Assembly: GCA_017437945.1 (NCBI GenBank)
Contig: JAFRWP010000005.1
Coordinates: 152,245 to 216,244, forward strand
Direction: 5' to 3'
Length of the DNA stretch: 64,000 nt
DNA from: Candidatus Saccharimonadota bacterium
Lineage (GTDB): Bacteria > Patescibacteriota > Saccharimonadia > Saccharimonadales > Saccharimonadaceae
The translations under genes and the position numbers were made by a program. The notes beneath the pieces were generated by a model. The model made no database searches. It worked only from the letters and a program-made list of their open reading frames with translations, and was not told where the DNA came from. Below, in pieces: positions 1 to 7,754 of the stretch. Position 1 is the stretch's first letter; each line of letters starts with the position of its first letter.

Positions 1-384
1 GTCGAGCGATTTCTGCTTAACTATACTGTCGCCGTCAATGCCGTCAATCTTCTTGAGCTTTTCGATTTGCTCTTCATTGATTGGCGTCATGCCGTCTTGC
101 TTTTTGTCTGGGTCATATTCGATTGGGCCAGAATTTCCGCCACCCATGGCGTTAGTGAGGCCTTCGAGGGCATCCATTGAATCTTTGTTGACGATAGCGA
201 GATAACCTTCGCCGCCATAGCTGTTAACCTGATCGTCAATAAAGCTGTTAACGCCGGCCTGAATAGCCGAAGTTGAAACGATAGCAAATGAACCAATAAA
301 GATGGCAAGGATGGTAAGGAAAGTACGGAGCTTATTGCGGAGCAAATTGGCGTTGGCGTCTTTGATAATATCAATAACTTTCAT
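1..384 (-). CDS. MacB/FtsX-type ABC transporter permease, N-terminal part (cut by window edge)
   Basis: The visible 128 residues begin MKVIDIIKDANANLL and are followed by a single hydrophobic segment at about 18-40. A long extracytoplasmic stretch with Gly/Asn-rich turns comes next and runs off the left edge. This is the start expected of the MacB_PCD/FtsX permease class, where the first helix precedes a large periplasmic domain. The start ATG follows the stop of the ATPase gene by one base, and its ribosome site AGGAGGA lies inside the end of that gene. The two are therefore translationally coupled and should form one lipoprotein/peptide-type exporter. Substrate unknown. Confident about the class, not the cargo. 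Confidence 0.8.
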   Translation of the reverse strand, partial: MKVIDIIKDANANLLRNKLRTFLTILAIFIGSFAIVSTSAIQAGVNSFIDDQVNSYGGEGYLAIVNKDSMDALEGLTNAMGGGNSGPIEYDPDKKQDGMTPINEEQIEKLKKIDGIDGDSIVKQKSLD

Positions 385-385
385 G

Positions 386-1171
386 TTAGTCCTCCTCCAC
401 ATCGATGCGTTTGATGGTGTTTTTTTCGCGCATACCATCATTGTCATTGTCGCCGTCGAAATTTTCGTCGTAGAGTTCTTGTTTAATACCCTCTTCTACT
501 ACTTCGCCATCGGCGATATGGATCTGACGATCGCACATATTGGCAAGGTCTTGGTCGTGAGTAACGATGATTAGGGTGATGCCTTTGCGTTCATTGAGGC
601 CAAAGAGTAGCTTAATGATACGTTCGCCGGTTCCGGAGTCGAGGTTGCCAGTAGGTTCGTCGGCAAAGATGACCTTTGGATCGTTTACGATGGCGCGAGC
701 AATACAGACGCGCTGTTTTTGACCGCCAGACAAATCGTTGGCTTTGTTCTTGGCTTTGTCAGCTAAGTCAACGACGCGAAGCGCTTCAAGCGCGCGACGA
801 CGGCGTTCACGGAAGCCAACGCCAGCGATTTTGAGTGGAAGAATGACGTTATTAAGCACGGTATCGTTCGAGTTCATGAAGAAACTCTGAAATACGAAGC
901 CGAACTTTTTGTTGCGGATATCGTTTAGCTTATGCTGGCGGAATTGACTAGTGTTCTTCCCTTCAAGTTTAATGGTGCCTTCGGTTGGTTTATCTAGAAG
1001 CGCAAGAAGGTGCATCAAGGTGGATTTGCCGGAACCGGACTTACCGATAATGGCCACTGATTCGCCCTCATAGATATCGAGATTGATACCTTTGAGCGCT
1101 TCAAAAGCAGCGCTGCGTCGGCCGTAAGACTTACGCAAATTACGCGTGCTAATAAGTGGTTTTTTGCTCAT
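386..1171 (-). CDS. ABC transporter ATP-binding protein, LolD/MacB class
   Basis: A 261-residue ATPase carrying Walker A GKSGSGKST (residues ~43-51), Q-loop VFQSFF, signature LSGGQKQR, Walker B VIFADEP and a switch histidine in VTHD. The LolD-type 'DEPTGNLDS' stretch is intact. An acidic tail of ~35 residues rich in Asp/Asn/Glu extends past the usual end. It would power the downstream MacB-like permease at the membrane. I chose the ATG giving MSKKPLIST rather than an ATG 24 nt upstream, because a consensus TATAAT sits 6 nt before it, which would make the mRNA leaderless. First gene of a two-gene (or longer) operon. Confidence 0.92.
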   Translation of the reverse strand: MSKKPLISTRNLRKSYGRRSAAFEALKGINLDIYEGESVAIIGKSGSGKSTLMHLLALLDKPTEGTIKLEGKNTSQFRQHKLNDIRNKKFGFVFQSFFMNSNDTVLNNVILPLKIAGVGFRERRRRALEALRVVDLADKAKNKANDLSGGQKQRVCIARAIVNDPKVIFADEPTGNLDSGTGERIIKLLFGLNERKGITLIIVTHDQDLANMCDRQIHIADGEVVEEGIKQELYDENFDGDNDNDGMREKNTIKRIDVEED

Positions 1172-1177
1172 GTTTTT

Positions 1178-1202
1178 ATTATACCCTAAATTCATCTATA
1201 AT
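1178..1202. promoter_or_regulatory. Divergent -10 boxes for the ABC operon and the 1235 orphan gene
   Basis: ATTATA at 1178-1183 is TATAAT on the minus strand, 6 nt before the ABC ATPase ATG. TATAAT at 1197-1202 on the plus strand serves the orphan gene with a ~26-nt leader. No convincing -35 is visible for either. Confidence 0.6.
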
Positions 1203-1234
1203 TTATCTAGATTCATTGAAAGGGGGTGGCAACA

Positions 1235-1846
1235 TTGGATACCAATAAGGTGAACGCACATTCTGAGAAAGTGGAAGAGCCCAAGAAGATTACCGCGAGA
1301 GCGCCAAACGTTAAAGTGTATCCGAATGGTTTTATGGCGTTTCCGATTGCTGAGCTGCGAAGGTTCGGCAAAGAGCAAGGAATTCCCGATACGGACGGCA
1401 TGGGTTATACGGTTTATTTTGAATTTGCGAAGGCAGACACCTTCAACTATTGCCTAGGTGAATTTGACCGAAAGATGGATATACTGATCTTTCAAGTCTT
1501 TTACGTTGATGTGGGCGGTGGACCAGACCAGAGTAACCTGATGGAAGAAATAATGCCGACGAAATTGATGAAACAATCAATCATGAGACGCTTTTTGCTT
1601 GGTGAGGCTGGTATCAGTGGCACGGTAATAGTTGATAGAGACGGAAAGATGTGGATTAGGATTCTGCCGGAGGATAACATTGAGGCCGTGCTTGTTCTGA
1701 GTCTCGATCCGAAAGGTATCGGCTGCGAATTTAACGCCTTGGGCGAAGACGGAATGACGCTATTGGGCAGTTGTCGCATGACGTTCGATGGAGCCACTTT
1801 CTACTATGATCCCGTGGGTTGGTCTAGTACCACTCCACCGGCTTAA
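1235..1846 (+). CDS. Orphan protein of unknown function (~203 aa)
   Basis: I do not recognise this protein. It is soluble, with no signal peptide or membrane helix, and mixed alpha/beta in appearance with Gly/Asp-rich turns. I set the start at TTG 1235 because AAAGGGGG ends about 8 nt before it. A GTG at 1226 overlaps that ribosome site and is unlikely. The gene stands alone with its own promoter and a terminator directly after the stop. Its base use (many CTG, GGC, GAC codons) is richer in G+C than the adjacent ABC genes. It belongs with the orphan genes at 2346, 14481, 30747, 43732 and 55610, which share this stand-alone, Shine-Dalgarno-led layout. Confidence 0.7.
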   Translation: MDTNKVNAHSEKVEEPKKITARAPNVKVYPNGFMAFPIAELRRFGKEQGIPDTDGMGYTVYFEFAKADTFNYCLGEFDRKMDILIFQVFYVDVGGGPDQSNLMEEIMPTKLMKQSIMRRFLLGEAGISGTVIVDRDGKMWIRILPEDNIEAVLVLSLDPKGIGCEFNALGEDGMTLLGSCRMTFDGATFYYDPVGWSSTTPPA

Positions 1847-1851
1847 AAAAC

Positions 1852-1878
1852 GCCGTGGCTTCGTTGCCACGGCTTCTT
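1852..1878 (+). terminator. Intrinsic terminator of the 1235 gene
   Basis: GCCGTGGC (1852-1859) and GCCACGGC (1866-1873) form an 8-bp perfect stem with loop TTCGTT, followed by a short TTCTT tract. It starts 6 nt after the stop codon. Confidence 0.75.
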
Positions 1879-1903
1879 AAATGTGGTAAAATATCTTGCA
1901 GAT

Positions 1904-1978
1904 TGGGCCGTCGCCAAGTGGTAAGGCAACGGGTTTTGGTCCCGTCATTCGTAGGTTCGAGTCCTACCGGCCCAGCCA
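1904..1978 (+). tRNA. tRNA-Gln (anticodon TTG)
   Basis: A cloverleaf with acceptor TGGGCCG (1904-1910) pairing CGGCCCA (1968-1974), discriminator G and an encoded CCA (1976-1978). The anticodon loop TTTTGGT gives TTG, read as glutamine. The T loop GTTCGAGTC is canonical. A TAAAAT box lies just upstream (1887-1892). The 3' end is repeated at 2169-2186 (see the tRNA-like entry). Confidence 0.95.
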
Positions 1979-1980
1979 AA

Positions 1981-2088
1981 CCAGACATGCTAGAATTGCC
2001 CATTGGGGCATTTTTTCTTGCTCGCTCACCCAGTAGGTGCGCTTCGCTCGAATAAAATACCCCTCTGGGCAATTCTAGCTATGTCTGG
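1981..2088. repeat. Long inverted repeat (22-bp arms) downstream of tRNA-Gln
   Basis: The left arm is CCAGACAT (1981-1988) plus GCTAGAATTGCCCA (1989-2002). The right arm is TGGGCAATTCTAGC (2066-2079), one extra T, then ATGTCTGG (2081-2088). The arms match perfectly apart from that one-base bulge. Each arm leads into a small GC hairpin with a T-rich flank, so the element looks like two head-to-head copies of the same terminator region. Confidence 0.85.
1997..2018 (+). terminator. tRNA-Gln intrinsic terminator
   Basis: TGCCC (1997-2001) pairs GGGCA (2006-2010) and is followed by six T (2011-2016). Confidence 0.75.
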
Positions 2089-2099
2089 ACTGCGAATGG

Positions 2100-2186
2100 T
2101 GGGCCGGTTAGATTCGAGCCCAGGTTCGCCCAATGCCCGGTCGCTTGCGACGACGGCGCATTGTTTATGTCCTACCGGCCCAGCCA
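2100..2186 (+). pseudogene. tRNA-like remnant repeating the tRNA-Gln 3' end
   Basis: Eighteen bases at 2169-2186 (ending CCGGCCCAGCCA) are identical to 1961-1978 of tRNA-Gln. A 5' partner TGGGCCGGT (2100-2108) pairs with ACCGGCCCA, recreating an acceptor-like stem of 9 bp. The interior is not a cloverleaf: it contains CAATGC...GCATTG enclosing GTCGC/GCGAC. At 87 nt it is too long and lacks an anticodon arm, so I call it a remnant or att-like duplicate rather than a functional tRNA. Confidence 0.55.
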
Positions 2187-2201
2187 TGAAGAAAGAAAAA
2201 A

Positions 2202-2224
2202 CGAGAGCTTGCTCTCGGTTTTTA
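2202..2224 (+). terminator. Intrinsic terminator after the tRNA-like remnant
   Basis: CGAGAGC (2202-2208), TT loop, GCTCTCG (2211-2217), then GTTTTTA. An A-run precedes the stem. Confidence 0.8.
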
Positions 2225-2274
2225 TTTCTTGCAACTGGTTTTAATTGAATAATCATCATCTTCAGTTCTTTATT

Positions 2275-2311
2275 TTTTAAAAAACCGCAGAACATTCTTG
2301 CTCTGCGGTTT
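2275..2311 (-). terminator. Terminator of the 2346 orphan gene
   Basis: AAACCGCAGA (2282-2291) and TCTGCGGTTT (2302-2311) make a perfect 10-bp stem. In minus-strand sense it is followed by a T-run. Confidence 0.85.
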
Positions 2312-2345
2312 AAACGACTCAGCTTTTCGCCGTTTCTGGAGTGTG

Positions 2346-2774
2346 TTAGATGATAGTGCAATCCTTGTCAGCGGTAGCCACGAAGGCAAGATCATCTCTT
2401 CTGCTGGCGTCTACGCGGACGGTCAGTGAGAGACCATCGAAGATCACATTGGGGATGTCGATGTATTCTTCTCCTTCTGTAGCTTTGCGCAGGTGCTCTG
2501 CAGCAATAATGCCTTCCAGGAAAAGTACAACAGCGGCGCGTACGCCGACGATTACGTAGGCGATCTTGTCACGTTTGCCGGCGTCGGTATCATTCTTAAT
2601 ACACCGCATGATAGTCTGAAGAATATCATGGGTTTTTACGACTACAACCATCGGGTCGCCTCCAAAGAAATTGATAGCCCATCTGTCGCCGAAACGTGTG
2701 CCCTTAGCACCGAAGAAGTTTACAGTGTTGCCTTCCAGAGAATAGTTATTGCCAGAAATAACGCCGTTTGCCAT
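2346..2774 (-). CDS. Orphan protein of unknown function (142 aa)
   Basis: I do not recognise this protein. It begins MANGVISGNNYSLEG and contains a hydrophobic beta-rich stretch (DPMVVVVKTHD, YVIVGVRAAVVLFLEG). There is no signal peptide or clear membrane span. The ATG is preceded by a strong AGGAGGT ribosome site with a spacer of ~8 nt. The gene has its own near-consensus sigma70 promoter and its own terminator, so it is a single-gene unit. It resembles the other orphan transcription units of this window in layout, not visibly in sequence. Confidence 0.75.
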   Translation of the reverse strand: MANGVISGNNYSLEGNTVNFFGAKGTRFGDRWAINFFGGDPMVVVVKTHDILQTIMRCIKNDTDAGKRDKIAYVIVGVRAAVVLFLEGIIAAEHLRKATEGEEYIDIPNVIFDGLSLTVRVDASRRDDLAFVATADKDCTII

Positions 2775-2849
2775 TGTAATTACCTCCTAAATAAAGTCGT
2801 GTACAGGTACATAAGTGATAGCCGTGAATTGACTATAACCTCGTATTTG

Positions 2850-2878
2850 ATTATGGCATATATGTGCGTATTTGTCAA
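2850..2878 (-). promoter_or_regulatory. Sigma70 promoter of the 2346 orphan gene
   Basis: On the minus strand, TTGACA (2878-2873), a 17-bp spacer and CATAAT (2855-2850). The predicted transcript starts near 2843, giving a leader of ~69 nt. Confidence 0.85.
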
Positions 2879-2917
2879 GGATTTATTGTCTATTGGCCTA
2901 TTTTTTATCGCCTCAGC

Positions 2918-3859
2918 TTATTCTTTGCGCTCGACGATCACGGTGTTTTGTTCTTTGTCGAAATAATACTTGAAATCATATTCTTGCTCGGTCGCGTCGT
3001 CGGTAATTGAGAAGTAGGATTCTTTTCCCTTGCAGCCGACGAGTTTAAAGCTATAACCGTCTTCTTCGTAACGTATTAGTTCAACTTTGCCGTTACAGCT
3101 ACCAGACCAAGTTGAAACGTATGGTTTGCCCGTGAATTCGATGTCGTTTAGGAATGAAGTATTGTATGCTTCGAAAGCTTCCGTTGTTGCGAGCAGTATA
3201 CAAATTAGCGTGGCTACGATAGTAATTCCAGCGCAGACTAGGCGTGGTTCTATATTTCTGAAAATTACAATAATGAGTAGTACGATGGAGGCGAGGCAAT
3301 AAAGTACAGAAATGAGGTGGTTTGGGAATGATTCCTCAAAAGTCTTGATATAACCAAATGCTGTGAAGGCTAGCAAAAAAGTCATTACGGAAAGGATGAC
3401 GCCGGAATACCATTTGTCGTGTTTGATGTACCAGCCAATAAATGCGCCAGGAAATGTAAGTAGCGTAACCATGAACCAATAACGGTAGTATCCAAATAAT
3501 CCCCAGCCCATAGAATTGAATGGTACTTGAATCAGATAGACTAATGGTTGAGAGACGAGAAAGAATACGAAGGTTTTTAGAGCTGCCTCGAGAGGCTTTT
3601 TGCAGTTAACGATAATGAAGATAGCTGGGACAACCCACCATTCTGCGGTGACGGCGATATCGTGAAAAGAATTGCCGTCCGGTACGAACATGGCCATTAG
3701 TGCCGTCCAAATACCCATAATGATGGCGAAGACGATTGTGTTGCGCCATGACATATCAAGTCCGCCAAAGATTCTATGGCAGATTTGCATAAATTTGCTT
3801 TCAGTTTTTTTAGTTTCTGTTTCTGGTTTTTTCTCAATTTTCTTCTTAGCTGTAGCCAT
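2918..3859 (-). CDS. Multi-pass membrane protein of unknown function (313 aa)
   Basis: The N-terminus is Lys/Glu-rich and cytoplasmic-looking (residues 1-35). About seven hydrophobic helices follow between residues ~38 and 230. A C-terminal ~80-residue domain contains two cysteines (GSCNGK and LVGCKGKE) that could form a disulfide outside the cell. I cannot assign a family. TATAAT lies exactly 6 nt before the ATG, so the mRNA should be leaderless. The promoter region is shared divergently with the MMPL transporter gene at 3927. Confidence 0.8.
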   Translation of the reverse strand: MATAKKKIEKKPETETKKTESKFMQICHRIFGGLDMSWRNTIVFAIIMGIWTALMAMFVPDGNSFHDIAVTAEWWVVPAIFIIVNCKKPLEAALKTFVFFLVSQPLVYLIQVPFNSMGWGLFGYYRYWFMVTLLTFPGAFIGWYIKHDKWYSGVILSVMTFLLAFTAFGYIKTFEESFPNHLISVLYCLASIVLLIIVIFRNIEPRLVCAGITIVATLICILLATTEAFEAYNTSFLNDIEFTGKPYVSTWSGSCNGKVELIRYEEDGYSFKLVGCKGKESYFSITDDATEQEYDFKYYFDKEQNTVIVERKE

Positions 3860-3926
3860 AAGTCAATTATATCACTGTTATCTTTCTTGAAAAAAATACA
3901 TAACAGTGGTAGAATATTTTGCACTT

Positions 3927-6900
3927 ATGATCAAGAGGTTAGCTGGTTTTATTACACGTTATTGTTTTGTTGTCTTCTGGATATTTATAGTACTCGCGGC
4001 CATTTGCGGTTTATTATCGACAAAAGTAAAAATTAATCACGATATCTATTCTTATATGCCGGCAGATTCCGAGACGACTCTGGGTCTTGCCATAATGGAT
4101 GATGAGTTTGACTATAGCTCGACAAGTAGCTGGCAGATTATGTTTAAAGACCTGAAAGAGGGGCAAGTTGATGAAATCAAGACTCATATTGAGAATACGG
4201 CGCACGTAAAAAAAGTATCCTACGATAACTCGGAGGACCATGTGCGCGAGCAGGATGGGCATAGATATGATTTATTCCAAATAACTGTGAATGCGCCGTC
4301 GGATTCGCCAGAAGCTTATGCAGCATATAATGAAGTCTATAATTTCATCCATAATAAGTATGATTTTTCGCAAAATGGCGATGTGTATTTGAACAATGGT
4401 GCAGCTATTGATCCAGTAATAATTTTTACGGCAATTGCTAGTGCGATGGTGATTCTGATTTTGATGAGTGAATCATTCGTAGAGCCATGGCTGTACTTAT
4501 TCGCGATAATGATTGCGGTGCTTTTTAATAAAGGCACGAATATATTTTTACCAAGCGTATCGCACGTGACGGACGGAATATCGATGATTTTACAGATGGC
4601 ATTGTCGATGGATTATGCGATTATGTTGTCTTCGCGCTATCGCCAGGAAAAAGATAAAATTAATGCCGATAAAAACAAAAGTACGGACCGCAAGGCCAAT
4701 AATCGTTTGGCGATGCAGCGCGCGTTACGCTATTCGTTTAGCGCAATTTCGTCGAGTTCGATTACGACCGTTGTTGGTTTAATCGTGCTTGTATTTATGA
4801 GCTTCACAATTGGTCGAGATATGGGTATCGTGCTCAGTAAAGGCGTAATATTGAGTTTACTTTCCATCTTTACAATTTTGCCAGCTCTTCTGCTCTTCTG
4901 CGATAAAGCTATCGAAAAGTCGAGGAAGAAAATTTTGCCGATTCGAGTCGAGTTTTTGAGTAGGTTCACGCAGCTTATTCATCGTTTCGCGTTGCCGCTA
5001 TTTATAGGCCTATTCGTGGCGGCATTTTTGCTAAAAGGTAATACTAGTATTCTCTTTACTTCCACGCAGAATAATAAGATCAAGGATGTATTTCCGGTTA
5101 ACAATCAGACGGCGTTGGTCTACGCAAACTCTGAAGAAGATAAAGTAAAGGAGCTGTGTGAAAAGTTCGACAAGCGTGAAGATGTGGCGCAAATTCTTTG
5201 TTATAGCAACACGCTTAATGAAGCGAAAAAATACGATGAAATAGTTGATAAGGCCAATTCGCTGAAAGAAACAAAAGTCTCTGGCGAAACGATGGGCGAT
5301 GGCGAAAAAGTTACGACTGAAGACTATATAGTGAAGGCTTTATATTACTACTATTTCCGTGGCGATGGCGCTACGATGTCTTTACCGGAAGTTGTTAGTT
5401 TTGTGCAAAATGAGATTATCCCGGACGAAAGATTTGCAGATGAGGTCTCGGCTGGCACTAAACAAGATATTGATCGTTTTTCGAACTTTGTCATTCGCGA
5501 AAAGATGAATCGTCCGCGTTCGAAATCTGAAATGGCGGCACTTCTCGACATCGATCCGGCGAGTTTGGATGAGTTATATACGCTATATTTGGCGGAACAT
5601 CCTTCCGGTATTAAATTGACTTTGTATCAGTTTGCAACTTTCGTAAATAATGAAGTGTTAACTAACCCAAATTACGCCAAAATGATTACGCGCGAGCAAC
5701 GTGAGCAATTGGCAAAGCTATTGATTTTTAGTAACCCTAATATCACTAATACTAAGAAGAATGCCACAGAACTGGCGCAGATGTTCGAACTGAACGTTGC
5801 TGATGTTGAGCGACTTTTAACATATCAATACTATACGGCGATTGATGTTCCTACGCCGAGACTAAAACCGGAAGAACTGATTGATTTTACTTTGGATAAT
5901 CCAGCCGCGCTTGGGCAGTTGGGCGTTGATTTATCCGACGAACAAATTGAGGATATAAAACAAACTGTATCCGAAATTAGCTCCGAACTACGCCAACACG
6001 AAGATGATTTTGCGAACGCCATAAAGCAGACCATTAACGAATCGGATGTTTTATCGGATGAAGAAAAAACAGAGTTGATGGCAAAAATTGAGCCAGTTTT
6101 GGAGCGTGCCAAGAATGGCTATACCTATTCGGATTTTGAAAACTTAGCGAATCACTTAAAAGGTTTATCGGCTGAGATTGCGGAAAAGATTGATGAGTTT
6201 AATGAGGGCCGCGAAACGACAATTGAAATAGATTTTGATGCGATTACGCCAAAAGTTGACGAATTTGTTCAGGATACTCTCGCGAAACTTAAAGAGTTAT
6301 ATAAGCTTTATCAGGCTGAGCATGCCGTCAAGCAATTAACGCCTGCCGAGTTTATTGATTTCTTACTAGCGCACAGTGACGATGAAATATTAAAGGATGC
6401 GATGACGTCGGAGCGCCTTAATCTATTGCGTTTAGCCCAATATGTAGTTCGCCATCAGACTACTCAATATGGATATGCCGAGCTTGCTAATACTTTTAAT
6501 CTGGATGCAGAGAAAGTTAAATTAGTTTACGCACTTTATGATGTGCGCCACGTTCATGTCGAACTGGCATTGTCGCCGAAAACGGTTGTTGAGTTTTTGG
6601 TTAATTCCGTACTGCCAAATCCAGAATATGCAACGCGTTTTAATTCAAGTCAAAGCGCAAGAATATATGCCGTCGCAGACTTAATGCATGCCGCAATTGC
6701 GGGTACGCAATATAACTACGATGCGCTTTATCGGGCACTTTTGCCACTATCAAATAAAATCGATCGTAATCAAATATTTTTAGCATATCTTTATCACGGG
6801 TCTCTATATGATTATGATGAGAATTGGCAACTGACGCTCGAACAACTCGTACACTTCTTGTATAAGAATATTTTGAATGATGGTCGTTTTGCTTCGCGAA

Positions 6901-7646
6901 TCGATGACAAAATGCATGATACGATCATTGACTCTTGGGATATGTTGAAAGATGCAAAAGAAATGTTGGTTGGAGATAAGCATTCGCGAGCGTTAATTGA
7001 GACGCACTTGCCGGAAGAAAGCGCGGAGACTTTTGCATTCTTGCAGGACATTAAGGATGAAATGGGTGATGGTGTGAAGACTAAATATTTTGTAATCGGC
7101 GATTCGGCGATGGCCTATGAAATATCGCAGACATTTAGCAGCGAGCTAGATTTTATTACAGTTTTAACGATGCTAGCAATATTTGTCGTAGTGGCGATTA
7201 CGTTTAAGTCGATTTTGATTCCGTTTATTCTCGTCATGACGATCCAGAGCGCGGTTTACATTAACATGGCCTATTTGTCGTTAACAAATCAGAGTATTTA
7301 CTTTATTGCCTTGATTATCGTGCAATCGATTTTGATGGGTGCGACGATTGATTATGCGATTCTCTATACTTCGTACTACCTTGAGCAACGTCGATATTTT
7401 AAACTCGATATTAAAGACGCGGTGTTAACTTCTTATAAGAAATCGATTCATTCGATTTTGACTTCGGCTAGTATTTTAATCTTAGTTACGGCGATTGTGG
7501 GTAATTTCGCAACGGCAATCGCAGCTAAGATATGTCAATCGATTTCGGGCGGAACTTTGGTGTCATGCCTAATTATTCTGTTGTTGTTGCCAGCACTACT
7601 CGCTACATTAGATAGATTCATTATTCGGCAGCCAAAAAAGAAGTAG
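3927..7646 (+). CDS. MMPL/RND-family transporter with large helical-repeat domain (1239 aa)
   Basis: Both membrane modules of the MMPL class are present. Each has the family's DYA motif: MDYAIMLSSRYRQE in the first half and IDYAILYTSYYLEQ near the C-terminus. The first helix is at about residues 9-31, with helix clusters at ~160-360 and ~1050-1235. Between them lies an unusually long soluble region (~390-1030). It contains six recognisable copies of a helical unit beginning near residues 485, 563, 646, 803, 882 and 968, a period of ~80 residues. Typical MMPL proteins have far smaller domains there. I chose ATG 3927 over GTG 3906, since TAGAAT (3910-3915) lies between them. Likely exports lipid or hydrophobic cargo; substrate unknown. 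Confidence 0.88.
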   Translation: MIKRLAGFITRYCFVVFWIFIVLAAICGLLSTKVKINHDIYSYMPADSETTLGLAIMDDEFDYSSTSSWQIMFKDLKEGQVDEIKTHIENTAHVKKVSYDNSEDHVREQDGHRYDLFQITVNAPSDSPEAYAAYNEVYNFIHNKYDFSQNGDVYLNNGAAIDPVIIFTAIASAMVILILMSESFVEPWLYLFAIMIAVLFNKGTNIFLPSVSHVTDGISMILQMALSMDYAIMLSSRYRQEKDKINADKNKSTDRKANNRLAMQRALRYSFSAISSSSITTVVGLIVLVFMSFTIGRDMGIVLSKGVILSLLSIFTILPALLLFCDKAIEKSRKKILPIRVEFLSRFTQLIHRFALPLFIGLFVAAFLLKGNTSILFTSTQNNKIKDVFPVNNQTALVYANSEEDKVKELCEKFDKREDVAQILCYSNTLNEAKKYDEIVDKANSLKETKVSGETMGDGEKVTTEDYIVKALYYYYFRGDGATMSLPEVVSFVQNEIIPDERFADEVSAGTKQDIDRFSNFVIREKMNRPRSKSEMAALLDIDPASLDELYTLYLAEHPSGIKLTLYQFATFVNNEVLTNPNYAKMITREQREQLAKLLIFSNPNITNTKKNATELAQMFELNVADVERLLTYQYYTAIDVPTPRLKPEELIDFTLDNPAALGQLGVDLSDEQIEDIKQTVSEISSELRQHEDDFANAIKQTINESDVLSDEEKTELMAKIEPVLERAKNGYTYSDFENLANHLKGLSAEIAEKIDEFNEGRETTIEIDFDAITPKVDEFVQDTLAKLKELYKLYQAEHAVKQLTPAEFIDFLLAHSDDEILKDAMTSERLNLLRLAQYVVRHQTTQYGYAELANTFNLDAEKVKLVYALYDVRHVHVELALSPKTVVEFLVNSVLPNPEYATRFNSSQSARIYAVADLMHAAIAGTQYNYDALYRALLPLSNKIDRNQIFLAYLYHGSLYDYDENWQLTLEQLVHFLYKNILNDGRFASRIDDKMHDTIIDSWDMLKDAKEMLVGDKHSRALIETHLPEESAETFAFLQDIKDEMGDGVKTKYFVIGDSAMAYEISQTFSSELDFITVLTMLAIFVVVAITFKSILIPFILVMTIQSAVYINMAYLSLTNQSIYFIALIIVQSILMGATIDYAILYTSYYLEQRRYFKLDIKDAVLTSYKKSIHSILTSASILILVTAIVGNFATAIAAKICQSISGGTLVSCLIILLLLPALLATLDRFIIRQPKKK

Positions 7647-7664
7647 CTCTGCTATACTATAGTT

Positions 7665-7754
7665 ATGGATGAAGACGAAAAAGAAGCGTTAGAGACTTTA
7701 GAATCTAGCAAAGATGAGTCGGATTCTGAAGAATTGCTGGCCTGTGGTGAGTAA
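7665..7754 (+). CDS. Possible small acidic protein (29 aa)
   Basis: A short frame begins MDEDEKEALETLESS and ends in LLACGE. About half its residues are Asp, Glu or Ser. Support comes from TATACT (7653-7658) placed exactly 6 nt before the ATG, the same leaderless geometry seen for many real genes here. Its stop codon also abuts, without a gap, the stop of the convergent gene at 7755. No homologue is known to me. It could equally be a fortuitous frame. Confidence 0.4.
   Translation: MDEDEKEALETLESSKDESDSEELLACGE

Larger units (their letters stand above)
1979..2345. other. Repeat-rich spacer after tRNA-Gln, no gene seen
   Basis: This 367-nt gap holds the tRNA terminator, a long inverted repeat, a tRNA-3'-end duplicate and two further terminators. 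I see no coding region. The content looks like a scar of integration or duplication at the tRNA gene. Confidence 0.6.

Noticed and set aside
1226..1234. GTG start for the first orphan gene
   Set aside because: The GTG overlaps the AAAGGGGG ribosome site; TTG 1235 has a normal spacer.
2100..2186. A second functional tRNA-Gln
   Set aside because: No anticodon arm or D arm can be drawn; only the acceptor end is preserved.
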